DNA of 64,000 nucleotides from Palaemon carinicauda (lineage: Eukaryota; Arthropoda; Malacostraca; Decapoda; Palaemonidae), in assembly GCF_036898095.1 (NCBI RefSeq), contig NC_090744.1:8690632-8754631 (forward strand), written 5' to 3'. Below, piece after piece: positions 32,590 through 45,539 of this stretch (position 1 is its first letter; each line of letters starts with the position of its first letter). The position numbers and the translations under genes are program-made. The notes under the pieces are model-generated. The model saw only the letters and a program-made list of their open reading frames with translations. It was not told where the DNA came from and ran no database searches.

Positions 32590-32720
32590 GTCAAGGTGAA
32601 GGTAGTTAAGGTGAGGTAATTAAGGAGAGAGTAGTGAAGGTAGTTAAGGTGAGGTAATTAAGGAGAGAGTATTGAAGGTAGTTAAGGTGAGGTAATTAAG
32701 GAGAAAGTAGTTAAGGTAAG
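32590..32720 (+). repeat. Three-monomer seed of the 38-bp satellite
   Basis: GGTAATTAAGG occurs three times at 38-bp spacing between about 32615 and 32702, each within a full satellite monomer (TAGTTAAGGTGAG before, AGAGTAKTGAAGG after). The array then passes into TTAGG-type pentamers and does not expand. Confidence 0.9.
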
Positions 32721-33100
32721 GTTAGGATAGGTGAGGGTAGTTAAGGTGAGGTTAGGTTAGGTGAGTGTCAGTTAGGTAGGATTGTGTTAGGTAAGGATCG
32801 GTTAGGTAGGATTGGGTTAGGTGAGGGTCGGTTAGGTAGGATTGGGTTAGGTTAGGTTAGGCTAGGTAAGGTGAAGTGAGGTTAGGTTAGGTGAGGTGAG
32901 GTAAGGGTAGGTTAAGGTAAGTGAGAGTAGGTTAGGTTAGGTTAGATTAGGTTAGGTTAGGTGAGGTGAGGTTAGGTGAGGTGAGGTGAGGGTAGGCTAG
33001 GTAAGGGCTGCTAATGAGTCGGTAGGGAAGAGGTTAGGTAAGTTGGGTAAATGATGGTAGTCAAAGCAAGGGTAGGTAAGGTAAGGGTAAGTTTGGTAAC
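32721..33100 (+). repeat. TTAGG-type pentamer array after the seed
   Basis: GGTTA, GGTGA, GGGTC and GGATT pentamers, including perfect (GGTTA)n runs near 32845-32862 and 32932-32962. GTCGGTTAGGTAGGATTGGG recurs near 32820. Confidence 0.88.
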
Positions 33101-34289
33101 TACTGTACTTCATCAAATCTTTGCTTTTAGGTGTGTGGAACTGATGACTGGATAACCCTTATGAGCAATATTTTTCACGACTGACTAGATCGTTGGAAAT
33201 AGAGTTTCTGATTATAACTGATGATGAAATTCTCTTAATTCTAGTTTCCCACTAATCGGAAACCCTGTTTCTTGGTATAGTCTTCAATAATTCTTAGATA
33301 CAGGAGTATGTATACATAAATGGGAGTAGTTTGCAACAACATAAAATGACAACATTAACAAGAGGATTTATTTTGGAAACTAACATTGTATATAATACCT
33401 TCATTTGTCTTTTTCTAATTGATTGTTTTTTCAACCACATAAGAATATTCAGATACAGCCTACTCACCTCTGAAGTTAGGCCTAAACTAGCATGGTGCTG
33501 CTACGTCTAGAAAATAATATTCACATAGGCTACAAAATACACTTCTCTGACATTAGTTCCACAACAAGATAGAAAGATCACTTTGTGTCAAATTATTTGA
33601 ATATCAATGAATTTATAACTCAATAAGGAGAGCCTTACCATCATATTAACAGAAAACAGAAGAATTGCACAATACAGTTCAAAAGATCACTGTTTCTTGT
33701 TATCATGAGGGAATTTAATGTGACAGGAGACACCATTACTATTCCAAGTATCCAAACTTTCAGCCATTGTTTACATTCCCAAAATGGTTCCAACAATGTT
33801 CAGTCAAATCTAACTCTTTCCTTTATTTATTCCCCAATCTCAATCATCTTTAACATTCTATTTAATTGAAGTCTCCACTGAACTGCTAGGATAAAATGGA
33901 ACTAGAACTAGCAGTAATACGGTTAATATTAGTAGAATATATTATTTTATTGAAAGATATATAGAAAGACTTCGAAAGAGGAGAGTAGATTCTTGTTTAC
34001 ATAGAAAACAATTTAACGGGAGACATATATTTAGTCAACCTGTAGATTATATTGAATGTACATTAATAGTTAAAATGCTAATAAAGACAGTAAGAAGTTA
34101 TATTATTAAAATATCTGATATAAATTTAATTAATTACGTAAATGTTTGGTAGATATATACTTAATAAATAATAAAAAAAAAATCTCATGATATTAGGCTT
34201 AGTCTGCATCTAAAATGAAGTAGACATGACTTATGATAATAAAATGAAATACAATATGTTATAATAAGCGTAAATATATCAGTTCTCTC

Positions 34290-34293
<4 letters not shown>
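33101..34293. other. No gene seen
   Basis: AT-rich DNA between the duplicated loci, with no supported feature. Confidence 0.5.

Positions 34294-34358
<65 letters not shown>
34294..34358. repeat. (GA)n microsatellite
   Basis: About 65 bp of uninterrupted GA. Confidence 0.97.
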
Positions 34359-34361
<3 letters not shown>

Positions 34362-34497
34362 CGATCACAATTAACATTTCTATCTCCTTGGAAGTAAGAA
34401 ACGGTGGGAAATCTGTGAACAAATTATCAAACGTAAAAAGCAATATTTTCATCTCCATTAAATTTTTTAGGGGGAAATTAATTAGCTGAGTTGGTCT

Positions 34498-34498
<1 letters not shown>

Positions 34499-34536
<38 letters not shown>
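34499..34536. repeat. Poly-T tract of 38
   Basis: An uninterrupted T run. The 114-aa frame through it and the adjacent (TA)n is low complexity. Confidence 0.95.
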
Positions 34537-34537
<1 letters not shown>

Positions 34538-34668
34538 GAAGAAAAGCTTTCAGCCAGAAATGAGAAGAGTGTATTTGTTTTGCTTATTTGTATTAGCGTT
34601 TACTTCCTTTTGGTATACTGACATAAAGACAAAAACAAACATGCGTACATACACCACACACACATATA

Positions 34669-34771
<103 letters not shown>

Positions 34772-34990
34772 ACGCCACATCCGCATATGTGTTTTCCGTA
34801 TTTCAGCATGTTACGCCTGTACTAATGAGTTCTAATAAAAACGAAAAGAGCAGGTGGCAAAACCTTTCTTTAAGACAACTACCTAAACAAGCCTCAAACC
34901 TTCTTCTCTCTTCAGAGCACGAAGATGGAGACGTTCATTATGAAACCAGATTTCCTTTTGATTACCAGCGTTCCTCTTTCTTGAAAGCTT

Positions 34991-35306
34991 GTCTCTCTGT
35001 AGCTACGGGGACTATTAATTGGAGTCCCCTTTCTGCTGCAAGGTGAAGGTATAATGTAGTTTCTTTCAGCAGGATGCTGCAGAACTCTTCATACCTTCGA
35101 TTCTGTTGAATTAATAAATTTGTATAAATATAACAGTCAAGCAAGAGGAAACTATTTGGTATAAAAATTGGAGTTAAAGATAATTCTACCTGGTGAATGA
35201 CCACATTTGCAGATGATATTAGTCTAAATATGACTTGTTTACTTTCCAACAGAAATTCCTGATAACAGCCTCTCGATGTTGGGGGTATATAAACTTGTTT
35301 TAGGAT
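34991..35306 (-). other. Exon-like segment, copy 2
   Basis: A minus-strand frame conserved with copy 1 (YIPPTSRGCYQEFLLESKQ is identical; later NRRYEEFCSILLKETTLY). Candidate splice acceptors and the first donor are preserved. The copy-1 GTAAGT donor lies outside the duplicated part, so any second exon would end differently here. Function unknown. Confidence 0.25.
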
Positions 35307-35403
35307 CTAAAAAGAGTTTAACAGACGTGATTATACCCTATCAATGGAAGAATCTTTATTGGCACTCCATTTTGAATTACCCATTCCACCTTCATAGGGT
35401 ATG

Positions 35404-35972
35404 TTAGCTAAGGTAAGGTAAGGTAAGTTAAGGTTGGTTAGGTAAGGTAAGGTAAGGTAAGGTTGGTTAGGTAAGGTAAGGTAAGGTAAGGTAGGCAAGG
35501 TAAGGTAAGGTAAGGTGAGGTAAGGTTGGTAAGGTAAGGTTGGTTAGGTAAGGTAAGGTAAGGTTTTAGCTACGGTAAGGTGAGTTAGCTAAGGTAAGGT
35601 AAGGTAAGGGTAGGGTAGGGTAGGTAAGGTAAGGTAAGGATAGGTTAGGTAAGGTAAGGATAGGTTAGGTAAGGTAGGGTAAGGTAGGGTAGGTAAGGTT
35701 AGGGTAGATTTGTAAGGTAAGGTAAGGTAACGTAAGGCTATGCTAGATTAGGTAAGGTACGGAAAAGTAAGGTTACGTAAGGGTAGGTAACATAGGGATG
35801 AGGAAAGTAAGATAAGGATTATAAGCTAAGGGTAGGGAATCTAAGTGTAAGGAAGCTAAAAGTAGGAATGTAAGGCAAGGAGAGGGAATGTAAGACAAGG
35901 GTAAGGTAAGAGTTGGTAAGGTAGGGTAGATAATGTGTAAGGGTAGGTAAGGTACGGTTAGGTAAGGTAATG
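35404..35972 (+). repeat. TAAGG/TTAGG pentamer array, copy 2
   Basis: The same pentamer mixture as 31638-32390 and about 180 bp shorter, with the shared landmark TTTTAGCTACGGTAAGGTGA. The 70-aa minus-strand frame (Leu/Pro/Tyr repeats) is an artefact of the array. Confidence 0.92.
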
Positions 35973-36145
35973 GTATGCATTTCATTGCATACAGGCCTGC
36001 CTGGGCACTACCCGTACTATACTACCAACAAATCTGAATTGCACTAATTTTTACTAAGTTTAACTTAGCATACCCAAAAGTTTTGCATGTTTGGTTGCTA
36101 AATATCACTAAATCTTCGCACAGCAACTGTCGGGAGCAATATTTG
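35973..36145 (+). repeat. Unique block inside the duplicated locus, copy 2
   Basis: Counterpart of 32391-32560, with the same opening hairpin and few substitutions. Confidence 0.85.
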
Positions 36146-36879
36146 TGAATGTGTAAGCTAAAGGTAGTAAAGGTGAGAGTAGTTAAGGTGATAGTTAGAT
36201 AAGGTGAGGTAATTAAGGTGAGAGTAGTGAAGATAGTTAAGGTGAGGTAATTAAGGAGAGAGTAGTGAAGATAGTTAAGGTGAGGTAATTAAGGAGAGAG
36301 TATTGAAGGTAGTTAAGGTGAGGTAATCAAGGAGAGTAGTGAAGGTAGTTAAGGTGAGGTAATTAAAGAGAGAGTAGTGAAGGTAGGTAAGGTGAGGTAA
36401 TTAAAAAGATAGTTAGTTAAGGTGAGGTAATTAAGGAGAGAGTAGTGAAGATAGTTAAGGTGAGGTAATTAAGGAGAGAGTAGTGAAGGTAGTTAAGGTG
36501 AGGTAATTCAGGAGAGAGTAGTGAAGGTAGTTAAGGTGAGGTAATTAAGGAGAGAGTAGTGAAGGTAGTTAAGGTGAGGTAATTAAGGAGAGAGTAGTGA
36601 AGGTATGTAAGGTGAGGTAATTAAAGAGAGAGTAGTGAAGGTAGTAAAGGTGAGGTAATTAAGAGATAGTTAGTTAAGGTGAGGTAATTAAGGAGAGAGT
36701 AGTGAAGGTAGTTAAGGTGAGGTAATTAAGGAGAGTAGTGAAGGTAGTTAAGGTGAGGTAAATCATGAGAGAGTAGTGAAGGTAGTTAAGGTAAGGTAAT
36801 TAAGGAGATAGTTAGTTAAGGTGAGGTAATTAAGGAGAGAGTAGTGAAGGTAGTTAAGGTGAGGTAATTGAGGAGAGAG

Positions 36880-39800
36880 TAGTGAAGGTAGGTAAGGTGA
36901 GGTAATTAAGGAGAGAGTAGTGAATGTAGTTAAGGTGAGGTAATTAAGGAGAGAGTAGTGAAGGTAGTTAAGGTGAGGTAATTAAGGAGAGAGTAGTGAC
37001 GGTATTTAAGGTGAGGTAATTAAGGAGAGAGTAGTAAAGGTAGTAAAGGTGAGGTAATTCAGGACAGAGTAGTGAAGGTAGTTAAGGTGAGGTAATTCAG
37101 GAGAGAGTAGTGAAGGTAGTTAAGGTGAGGTAATTAAGGAGAGAAAGGTGAAGGTAGTTAAGGTGAGGTAATTAAGGAGAGAGTAGTGAAGGTAGTTAAG
37201 GTGGGGTAATTCAGGAGAGAGTAGTGAAGGTAGTTAAGGTGAGGTAATTAAGGTGATAGTTAGTTAAGGTGAGGTAATTAAGGAGAGAGTAGTGAAGGTA
37301 GTTAAGGTGAGGTAATTAAGGAGAGAGTAGTGAAGGTAGTTAAAGTGGGGTAATTAAGGAGAGAGTAGTGAAGGTAGTTAAGGTGAGGTAATTAAGGAGA
37401 TAGTAGTGAAGGTAGTTAAGGTGAGGTAATTAAGGAGAGAGTAGTGAATGTAGTTAAGGTGGGGTAATTCAGGAGAGAGTAGTGAAGGTAGTTAAGGTGA
37501 GGTAATTAAGGAGAGAGTAGTGAAGGTAGTTAAGGTGAGGTAATTAAGGAGAGAGTAGTGAAGGTAGTTAAGGTGGGGTAATTCAGGAGAGAGTAGTGAA
37601 GGTAGTTAAGGTGGGGTAATTCAGGAAAGAGTAGTGGAGGTAGTTAAGGTGAGGTAATTAAGGAGAGAGTAGTGAAGGTAGTTAAGGTGAGGTAATTAAG
37701 GAGAGAGTAGTGAAGGTAGTTAAGGTGAGGTAATTAAGGAGAGAGTAGTGAAGGTAGTTAAAGTGAGGTAATTAAGGAGAGAGTAGTGAAGGTAGTTAAG
37801 GTGAGGTAATTAAGGAGAGAGTAGTGAATGTAGTTTAAGTGGGGTAATTAAGGAGAGAGTAGTGAAGGTAGTTAAGGTGAGGTAATTCAGGAGAGAGTAG
37901 TGTAGGTAGTTAAGGTGAGGTAATTAAGGAGAGATGAGTGAAGGTAGTTAAGGTGAGGTAATTAAGGAGAGAGTAGTGAAGGTAGTTAAGGTGAGGTAAT
38001 TAAGGAGAGAGTAGTGAAGGTAGTTAAGGTGAGGTAATTAAGGAGAGAGTAGTGAATGTAGTTAAAGTGGGGTAATTAAGGAGAGAGTAGTGAAGGTAGT
38101 TAAGGTGAGGTAATTAAGGAGATAGTAGTGAAGGTAATTAAGGTGAGGTAATTAAGGAGAGAGTAGTGAATGTAGTTAAGGTGGGGTAATTCAGGAGAGA
38201 GTAGTGAAGGTAGTTAAGGTGAGGTAATTAAGGAGAGAGTAGTGAAGGTAGTTAAGGTGAGGTAATTAAGGAGAGAGTAGTGAAGGTAGTTAAGGTGGGG
38301 TAATTCAGGAGAGAGTAGTGAAGGTAGTTAAGGTGAGGTAATTAAGGAGAGTTAGTTAGTTAAGGTGAGGTAATTAAGGAGAGAGTAGTTAAGGTAGTTA
38401 AGGTGAGGTAATTAAGGTGAGAGTAGTGAAGGTAGTTAAGGTGAGGTAATTCAGGAGAGAGTAGTGAAGGTAGTTAAGGTGAGGTTATTAAGGAGATAGT
38501 TAGTTAAGGTGAGGTAATTAAGGAGAGAGTAGTGAAGGTAGTTAAGGTGAGGTAATTAAGGAGAGAGTAGTGAAGGTAGGTAAGGTGAGGTAATTAAGGA
38601 GAGAGTAGTAAAGGTAGTTAAGGTGAAGTAATTAAGGAGAAAGTAGTGAAGGTAGTTAGGGTGAGGTAATTAAGGAGAGAGTAGTGAAGGTATTTAGGGT
38701 GAGGTAATTAAGGAGAGAGTAGTGAAGGTAGGTAAGGTGAGGTAATTAAGGAGAGAGTAGTGAATGTAGTTAAGGTGAGGTAATTAAGGAGAGAGTAGTG
38801 AAGGTAGTTAAGGTGAGGTAATTAAGGAGAGAGTAGTGAAGGTATTTAAGGTGAGGTAATTAAGGAGAGAGTAGTAAAGGTAGTAAAGGTGAGGTAATTC
38901 AGGACAGAGTAGTGAAGGTAGTTAAGGTGAGGTAATTAAGGAGATAGTTAGTTAAGGTGAGGTAATTAAGGAGAGAGTAGTGAGGGTAGTTAAGGTGAGG
39001 TAATTCAGGAGAGAGTAGTGAAGGTAGTTAAGGTGAGGTAATTAGGGAGAGAGTAGTGAAGGTAGTTAAGGTGAGGTAATTAAGGAGAGAGTAGTGAAGG
39101 TAGTTAAGGTGGGGTAATTCAGGAGAGAGTAGTGAAGGTAGTTAAGGTGAGGTAATTAAGGTGATAGTTAGTTAAGGTGAGGTAATTAAGGAGAGAGTAG
39201 TGAAGGTAGTTAAGGTGAGGTAATTAAGGAGAGAGTAGTGAAGGTAGTTAAAGTGGGGTAATTAAGGAGAGAGTAGTGAAGGTAGTTAAGGTGAGGTAAT
39301 TAAGGAGATAGTAGTGAAGGTAGTTAAGGTGAGGTAATTAAGGAGAGAGTAGTGAATGTAGTTAAGGTGGGGTAATTCAGGAGAGAGTAGTGAAGGTAGT
39401 TAAGGTGAGGTAATTAAGGAGAGAGTAGTGAAGGTAGTTAAGGTGAGGTAATTAAGGAGAGAGTAGTGAAGGTAGTTAAGGTGGGGTAATTCAGGAGAGA
39501 GTAGTGAAGGTAGTTAAGGTGGGGTAATTCAGGAGAGAGTAGTGGAGGTAGTTAAGGTGAGGTAATTAAGGAGAGAGTAGTGAAGGTAGTTAAGGTGAGG
39601 TAATTAAGGAGAGAGTAGTGAAGGTAGTTAAGGTGAGGTAATTAAGGAGAGAGTAGTGAAGGTAGTTAAAGTGAGGTAATTAAGGAGAGAGTAGTGAAGG
39701 TAGTTAAGGTGAGGTAATTAAGGAGAGAGTAGTGAATGTAGTTAAAGTGGGGTAATTAAGGAGAGAGTAGTGAAGGTAGTTAAGGTGAGGTAATTCAGGA

Positions 39801-40620
39801 GAGAGTAGTGTAGGTAGTTAAGGTGAGGTAATTAAGGAGAGAGTAGTGAAGGTAGTTAAGGTGAGGTAATTAAGGAGAGAGTAGTGAAGGTTGTTAAGGT
39901 GAGGTAATTAAGGAGAGAGTAGTGAAGGTAGTTAAGGTGAGGTAATTAAGGAGAGAGTAGTGAATGTAGTTAAAGTGGGGTAATTAAGGAGAGAGTAGTG
40001 AAGGTAGTTAAGGTGAGGTAATTAACGAGATAGTAGTGAAGGTAATTAAGGTGAGGTAATTAAGGAGAGAGTAGTGAATGTAGTTAAGGTGGGGTAATTC
40101 AGGAGAGAGTAGTGAAGGTAGTTAAGGTGAGGTAATTAAGGAGAGAGTAGTGAAGGTAGTTAAGGTGAGGTAATTAAGGAGAGAGTAGTGAAGGTAGTTA
40201 AGGTGGGGTAATTCAGGAGAGAGTAGTGAAGGTAGTTAAGGTGAGGTAATTAAGGAGAGATAGTTAGTTAAGGTGAGGTAATTAAGGAGAGAGTAGTGAA
40301 GGTAGTTAAGGTGAGGTAATTAAGGAGAGAGTAGTGAAGGTAGTTAAGGTGAGGTAATTCAGGAGAGAGTAGTGAAGGTAGTTAAGGTGAGGTAATTAAG
40401 GAGATAGTTAGTTAAGGTGAGGTAATTAAGGAGAGAGTAGTGAAGGTAGTTAAGGTGAGGTAATTAAGGAGAGAGTAGTGAAGGTAGGTAAGGTGAGGTA
40501 ATTAAGGAGAGAGTAGTAAAGGTAGTTAAGGTGAGGTAATTAAGGAGAAAGTAGTGAAGGTAGTTAGGGTGAGGTAATTAAGGAGAGAGTAGTGAAGGTA
40601 TTTAGGGTGAGGTAATTAAG
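36880..40620 (+). repeat. Higher-order repeat of about 1.9 kb, two copies
   Basis: Rare variant markers recur in the same order: TGAATGTAGT at 36921 and 38761; AGGTGATAGT at 37251 and 39159; GTGTAGGTAG at 37900 and 39808; TATTTAGGGT at 38691 and 40599. The last three are all 1,908 bp apart. The first pair is 1,840 bp apart because the second copy has one extra 38-bp and one extra 30-bp monomer. Confidence 0.88.
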
Positions 40621-43600
40621 GAGAGAGTAGTGAAGGTAGTAAAGGTGAGGTAATTCAGGACAGAGTAGTGAAGGTAGTTAAGGTGAGGTAATTAAGGAGA
40701 TAGTTAGTTAAGGTGAGGTAATTAAGGAGAGAGTAGTGAAGGTATTTAAGGTGAGGTAATTCAGGAGAGAGTAGTGAAGGTAGTTAAGGTGAGGTAATTA
40801 AGGAGAGAGTAGTGAAGGTAGTTAAGGTGAGGTAATTAAGGAGAGAGTAGTGAAGGTAGTTAAGGTGGGGTAATTCAGGAGAGAGTAGTGGAGGTAGTTA
40901 AGGTGAGGTAATTAAGGAGAGAGTAGTGAAGATAGTTAAGGTGAGGTAATTAAGGAGAGAGTAGTGAAGGTAGTTAAGGTGAGGTAATCAAGGAGAGTAG
41001 TGAAGGTAGTTAAGGTGAGGTAATCAAAGAGAGAGTAGTGAAGGTAGGTAAGGTGAGGTAATTAAAGAGATAGTTAGTTAAGGTGAGGTAATTGAGAGGA
41101 GAGAGTAGTGAAGATTGTTAAGGTGAGGTAATTAAGGAGAGAGTAGTGAAGGTAGTTAAGGTGAGGTAATAAAGGAGAGAGTAGTGAAGGTAGTTAAAGT
41201 GAGGTAATTAAGGAGAGAGTAGTGAAGGTAGTTAAGGTGAGGTAATTAAGGAGAGAGTAGTGAAGGTTGTTAAGGTGAGGTAATTAAGGAGAGAGTAGTG
41301 AAGGTAGTTAAGGTGAGGTAATTAAGGAGATAGTTAGTTAAGGTGAGGTAATTAAGGAGAGAGTAGTGAAGGTAGTTAAGGTGAGGTAATTAAGGAGAGA
41401 GTAGTGAAGGTAGGTAAGGTGGGGTAATTAAGGAGAGAGTAGTGAAGGTAGTTAAGGTGAGGTAATTAAGGAGAGAGTAGTGAAGGTAGTTAAGGTGAGG
41501 TAATTAAGGAAAGAGTAGTGAAGGTAGATAAGGTGAGGTAATTAAGGAGAGAGTAGTGAAGGTAGTTAAGGTGAGGTAATTAAGGAGAAAGTACTGAAGG
41601 TAGTCAAGGTGAGGTAATTAAGGAGAGAGTAGTGAAGGTAGGTAAGGTGAGGTAATTAAGGAGAGAGTAGTGAAGGTAGTCAAGGTGAGGTAATTAAGGA
41701 GAGAGTGGTGAAGGTAGTTAGGGTAAGGTAATTAAGGAGAGAGTAGTGAAGGTAGGTAAGGTGAGGTAATTGAAGAGAGAGTAGTGAAGGTAGTAAAGTT
41801 GAGGTTATTAAGGAGATAGTTAGTTAAGGTGAGGTAATTAAGGAGAGAGTAGTGAAGGTAGTTAAGGTGAGGTAATTAAGGAGAGTAGTGAAGGTAGTTA
41901 AGGTGAGGTAATTCAGGAGAGAGTATTGAAGGTAGGTAAGGTGAGGTAATTAAGGAGAGAGTTGTGAAGGTAGTTAAGGTGAGGTAATTAAGGAGAGAGT
42001 AGTGAAGGTAGTTAGGGTGAGGTAATTAAGGAGAGAGTAGTGAAGGTATTTAAGGTGAGGTAATTAATGAGAAAGTAGTGAAAGTAAAGGTGAGGTAATT
42101 CAGGACAGAGTAGTGAAGGTAGTTAAGGTGAGGTAATTAAGGAGATAGTTAGTTAAGGTGAGGTAATTAAGGAGAGAGTAGTGAAGGTAGTTAAGGTGAG
42201 GTAATTCAGGAGAAGGTAGTGAAGGTAGTTAAGGTGAGGTAATTAAGGAGAGAGTAGTGAAGGTAGTTAAGGTGAGGTAATTAAGGAGAGAGTAGTGAAG
42301 GTAGTTAAGGTGGGGTAATTCAGGAGAGAGTAGTGAAGGTAGTTAAGGTGAGGTAATTAAGGAGATAGTTAGTTAAGGTGAGGTAATTAAGGAGATAGTT
42401 AGTTGAGGTGATGTAATTAGGGAGAGAGTAGTGAAAGTAGTTAAGGTGATATAATTAAGGAGAGAGTAGTGAAGGTAGTTAAGGTGGGGTAATTCAGGAG
42501 AGAGTAGTGAAGGTAGTTAAGGTGAGGTAATTAAGGAGAGAGTTAGTTAAGGTGAGGTAATTAAGGAGAGAGTAGTGAAGGTAGTTAAGGTGAGGTAATT
42601 AAGGAGAGTAGTGAAGGTAGTTAAGGTGAGGTAATTCAGGAGAGAGTAGTGAAGGTAGTTAAGGTGAGGTAATTAAGGAGATAGTTAGTTAAGGTGAGGT
42701 AATTAAGGAGAGAGTAGTGAAGGTAGTTAAGGTGAGGTAATTAAGGAGAGAGTAGTGAAGGTAGGTAAGGTGAGGTAATTAAGGAGAGAGTAGTGAAGGT
42801 AGTTAAGGTGAGGTAATTAAGGAGAGAGTAGTGAAGGTAGTTAGGGTGAGGTAATTAAGGAGAGAGTAGTGAAGGTATTTAAGGTGAGGTTATTAAGGAG
42901 AGAGTAGTAAAGGTAGTAAAGGTGAGGTAATTCAGGAGAGAGTAGTGAAGGTAGTTAAGGTGAGGTAATTAAGGAGAGAGTAGCGAAGGTAGTTAAGGTG
43001 AGGTAATTAAGGAGAGAGTAGTGAAGGTAGTTAAGGTGAGGTAATTAAGGAGAGAGTAGTGAAGGTAGTTAAGGTGGGGTAATTCAGGAGAGAGTAGTGA
43101 AGGTAGTTAAGGTGAGGTAATTAAGGAGATAGTTAGTTAAGGTGAGGTAATTAAGGAGAGAGTAGTGAAGGTAGTAAAGGTGAGGTAATTAAGGAGAGAG
43201 TAGTGAAGGTAGTTAAGGTGGGGTAATTGAGGAGAGAGTAGTGAATGTAGTTAAGGTGAGGTAATTAAGGAGAGAGTAGTGAAGGTAGTTAAGGTGGGGT
43301 AATTCAGGAGAGAGTAGTGAAGGTAGTTAAGGTAGGGTAATTCAGGAGAGAGTAATGAAGGTAGTTAAAGTGAGGTAATTAAGGAGATAATAGTGAAGGT
43401 AGTTAAGGTGAGGTAATTAAGGAGAGAGTAGTGAAGGTAGTTAAGGTGGGGTAATTCAGGACAGAGTAGTGAAGGTAGTTAAGATGGGGAAAATTCATGA
43501 GAGAGTAGTGAAGGTAGTTATGGTGAGGTAATTAAGGAGAGAGTAGTGAAGGTAGTTAAGGTGAGGTAATTAAGGAGAGAATAGTGAAGGTAATTAAGGT

Positions 43601-45539
43601 GGGGTAATTCAGGAGAGTTAGTTAGTTAAGGTGAGGTAATTAAGGAGAGAGTAGTGAAGTTAGTTAAGGTGAGGTAATTCAGGAGAGAGTAGTGAAGGTA
43701 GTTAAGGTGAGGTAATTAAGGAGATAGTTAGTTAAGGTAAGGTAATTAAGGAGAGAGTAGTGAAGGTAGTTAAGGTGAGGTAATTAAGGAGAGAGTAGTG
43801 AAGGTAGGTAAGGTGAGGTAATTAAGGTTAGAGTAGTGAAGGTAGTTAGGGTGAGGTAATTAAGGAGAGAGTAGTGAAGGTATTTAAGGTGAGGTAATTA
43901 AGGAGAGAGTAGTAAAGGTAGTAAAGGTGAGGTAATTCAAGAGAGAGTAGTGAAGGTAGTTAAGGTGAGGTAATTAAGGAGAGAGTAGTGAAGGTAGTTA
44001 AGGTGAGGTAATTAAGGAGTGAGTAGTGAAGGTAGTTAAGGTGAGGTAATTAAGGAGAGAGTAGTGAAGGTAGTTAAGGTGGGGTAATTCAGGAGAGAGT
44101 AGTGAAGGTAGTTAAGGTGAGGTATTTAAGGAGATAGTTAGTTAAGGTGAGGTAATTAAGGAGAGAGTAGTGAAGGTAGTTAAGGTGAGGTAATTAAGGA
44201 GAGAGTAGTGAAGGTAGTTAAGGTAGGGTAATTAAGGGGAGAGTAGTGAATGTAGTTAAAGTGAGGTAATTAAGGAGAGAGTAGTGAAGGTAGTTAAGGT
44301 GGGGTAATTTAGGAGAGAGTAATGAAGGTAGTTAAGGTAGGGTAATTCAGGAGAGAGTAGTGAAGGTAGTTAAGGTGAGGTAATTAAGGAGATAGTAGTG
44401 AAGGTAGTTGGTGAGGTAATTAAGGAGAGAGTAGTGAAGGTAGTTAAGGTGGGGTAATTCAGGACAGAGTAGTGAAGGTAGTTAAGGTGGGGAAAATTCA
44501 TGAGAGAGTAGTGAAGGTAGTTAAGGTGAGGTAATTAAGGAGAGAGTAGTGAAGGTAGTTAAGGTGAGGTAATTAAGGAGAGAGTAGTGAAGGTAGTTAA
44601 GGTGGGGTAATTCAGGAGAGAGTAGTGAAGGTAGTTAAGGTGAGGTAATTAAGGAGAGTTAGTTAGTTAAGGTGAGGTAATTAAGGAGAGAGTAGTGAAG
44701 GTAGTTAAGGTGAGGTAATTAAGGAGAGAGTAGTGAAGGTAGTTAAGGTGAGGTAATTCAGGAGAGAGTAGTGAAGGTAGTTAAGGTGAGGTAATTAAGG
44801 AGATAGTTAGTTAAGGTGAGGTAATTAAGGAGAGAGTAGTGAAGGTAGTTAAGGTGAGGTAATTAAGGAGAGAGTAGTGAAGGTAGGTAAGGTGAGGTAA
44901 TTAAGGAGAGAGTAGTAAAGGTAGTTAAGGTGAGGTAATTAAGGAGAGAATAGTGAAGGTAGTTAGGGTGAGGTAATTAAGGAGAGAGTAGTGAAGGTAT
45001 TTAATGTGAGGTAATTAAGGAGAGAGTAGTGAAGGTAGTAAAGGTGAGGTAATTCAGGACAGAGTAGTGAAGGTAGTTAAGGTGAGGTAATTAAGGAGAT
45101 AGTTAGTTAAGGTGAGGTAATTAAGGAGAGAGTAGTGAAGGTAGTTAAGGTGAGGTAATTCAGGAGAGAGTAGTGAAGGTAGTTAAGGTGAGGTAATTAA
45201 GGAGAGAGTAGTGAAGGTAGTTAAGGTGAGGTAATTAAGGAGAGAGTAGTGAAGGTAGTTAAGGTGGGGTAATTCAGGAGAGAGTAGTGGAGGTAGTTAA
45301 GGTGAGGTAATTAAGGAGAGAGTAGTGAAGATAGTTAAGGTGAGGTAATTAAGGAGAGAGTAGTGAAGGTAGTTAAGGTGAGGTAATTAAGGAGAGGGTA
45401 GTGAAGGTAGTTAAGGTGAGGTAATTAAGGAGATAGTTAGTTAAAGTGAGGTAATTAAGGAGAGAGTAGTGAAGGTAGTTAAGGTGAGGTAATTAAGGAG
45501 AGAGTAGTGAAGGTAGTTAAGGTGAGGTAATTAAGGAGA

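Larger units (their letters stand above)
31225..32720 (+). repeat. Duplicated locus, copy 1
   Basis: Direct repeat of 34991-36300. Matching starts at GTCTTTCTGTAGCTACGGGG (31225; 34991 in copy 2). It runs through the exon-like segment, ACCTTCATAGGGTATGTTAG, a pentamer array, the unique block at 32391-32560, and into three monomers of the 38-bp satellite. The offset is 3,766 bp on the left and 3,582 bp at the unique block because the inner arrays differ in length. Confidence 0.92.
34991..36300 (+). repeat. Duplicated locus, copy 2
   Basis: Matches 31225-32720 from GTCTCTCTGTAGCTACGGGG onward. It includes the antisense exon-like segments (35190 upward on the minus strand with CACCAG|GTAGAA; 35102 downward after TTAATTCAACAG), the pentamer array and the unique block. 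It then leads directly into the large satellite. Left of 34991 the two copies are unrelated. Confidence 0.92.
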
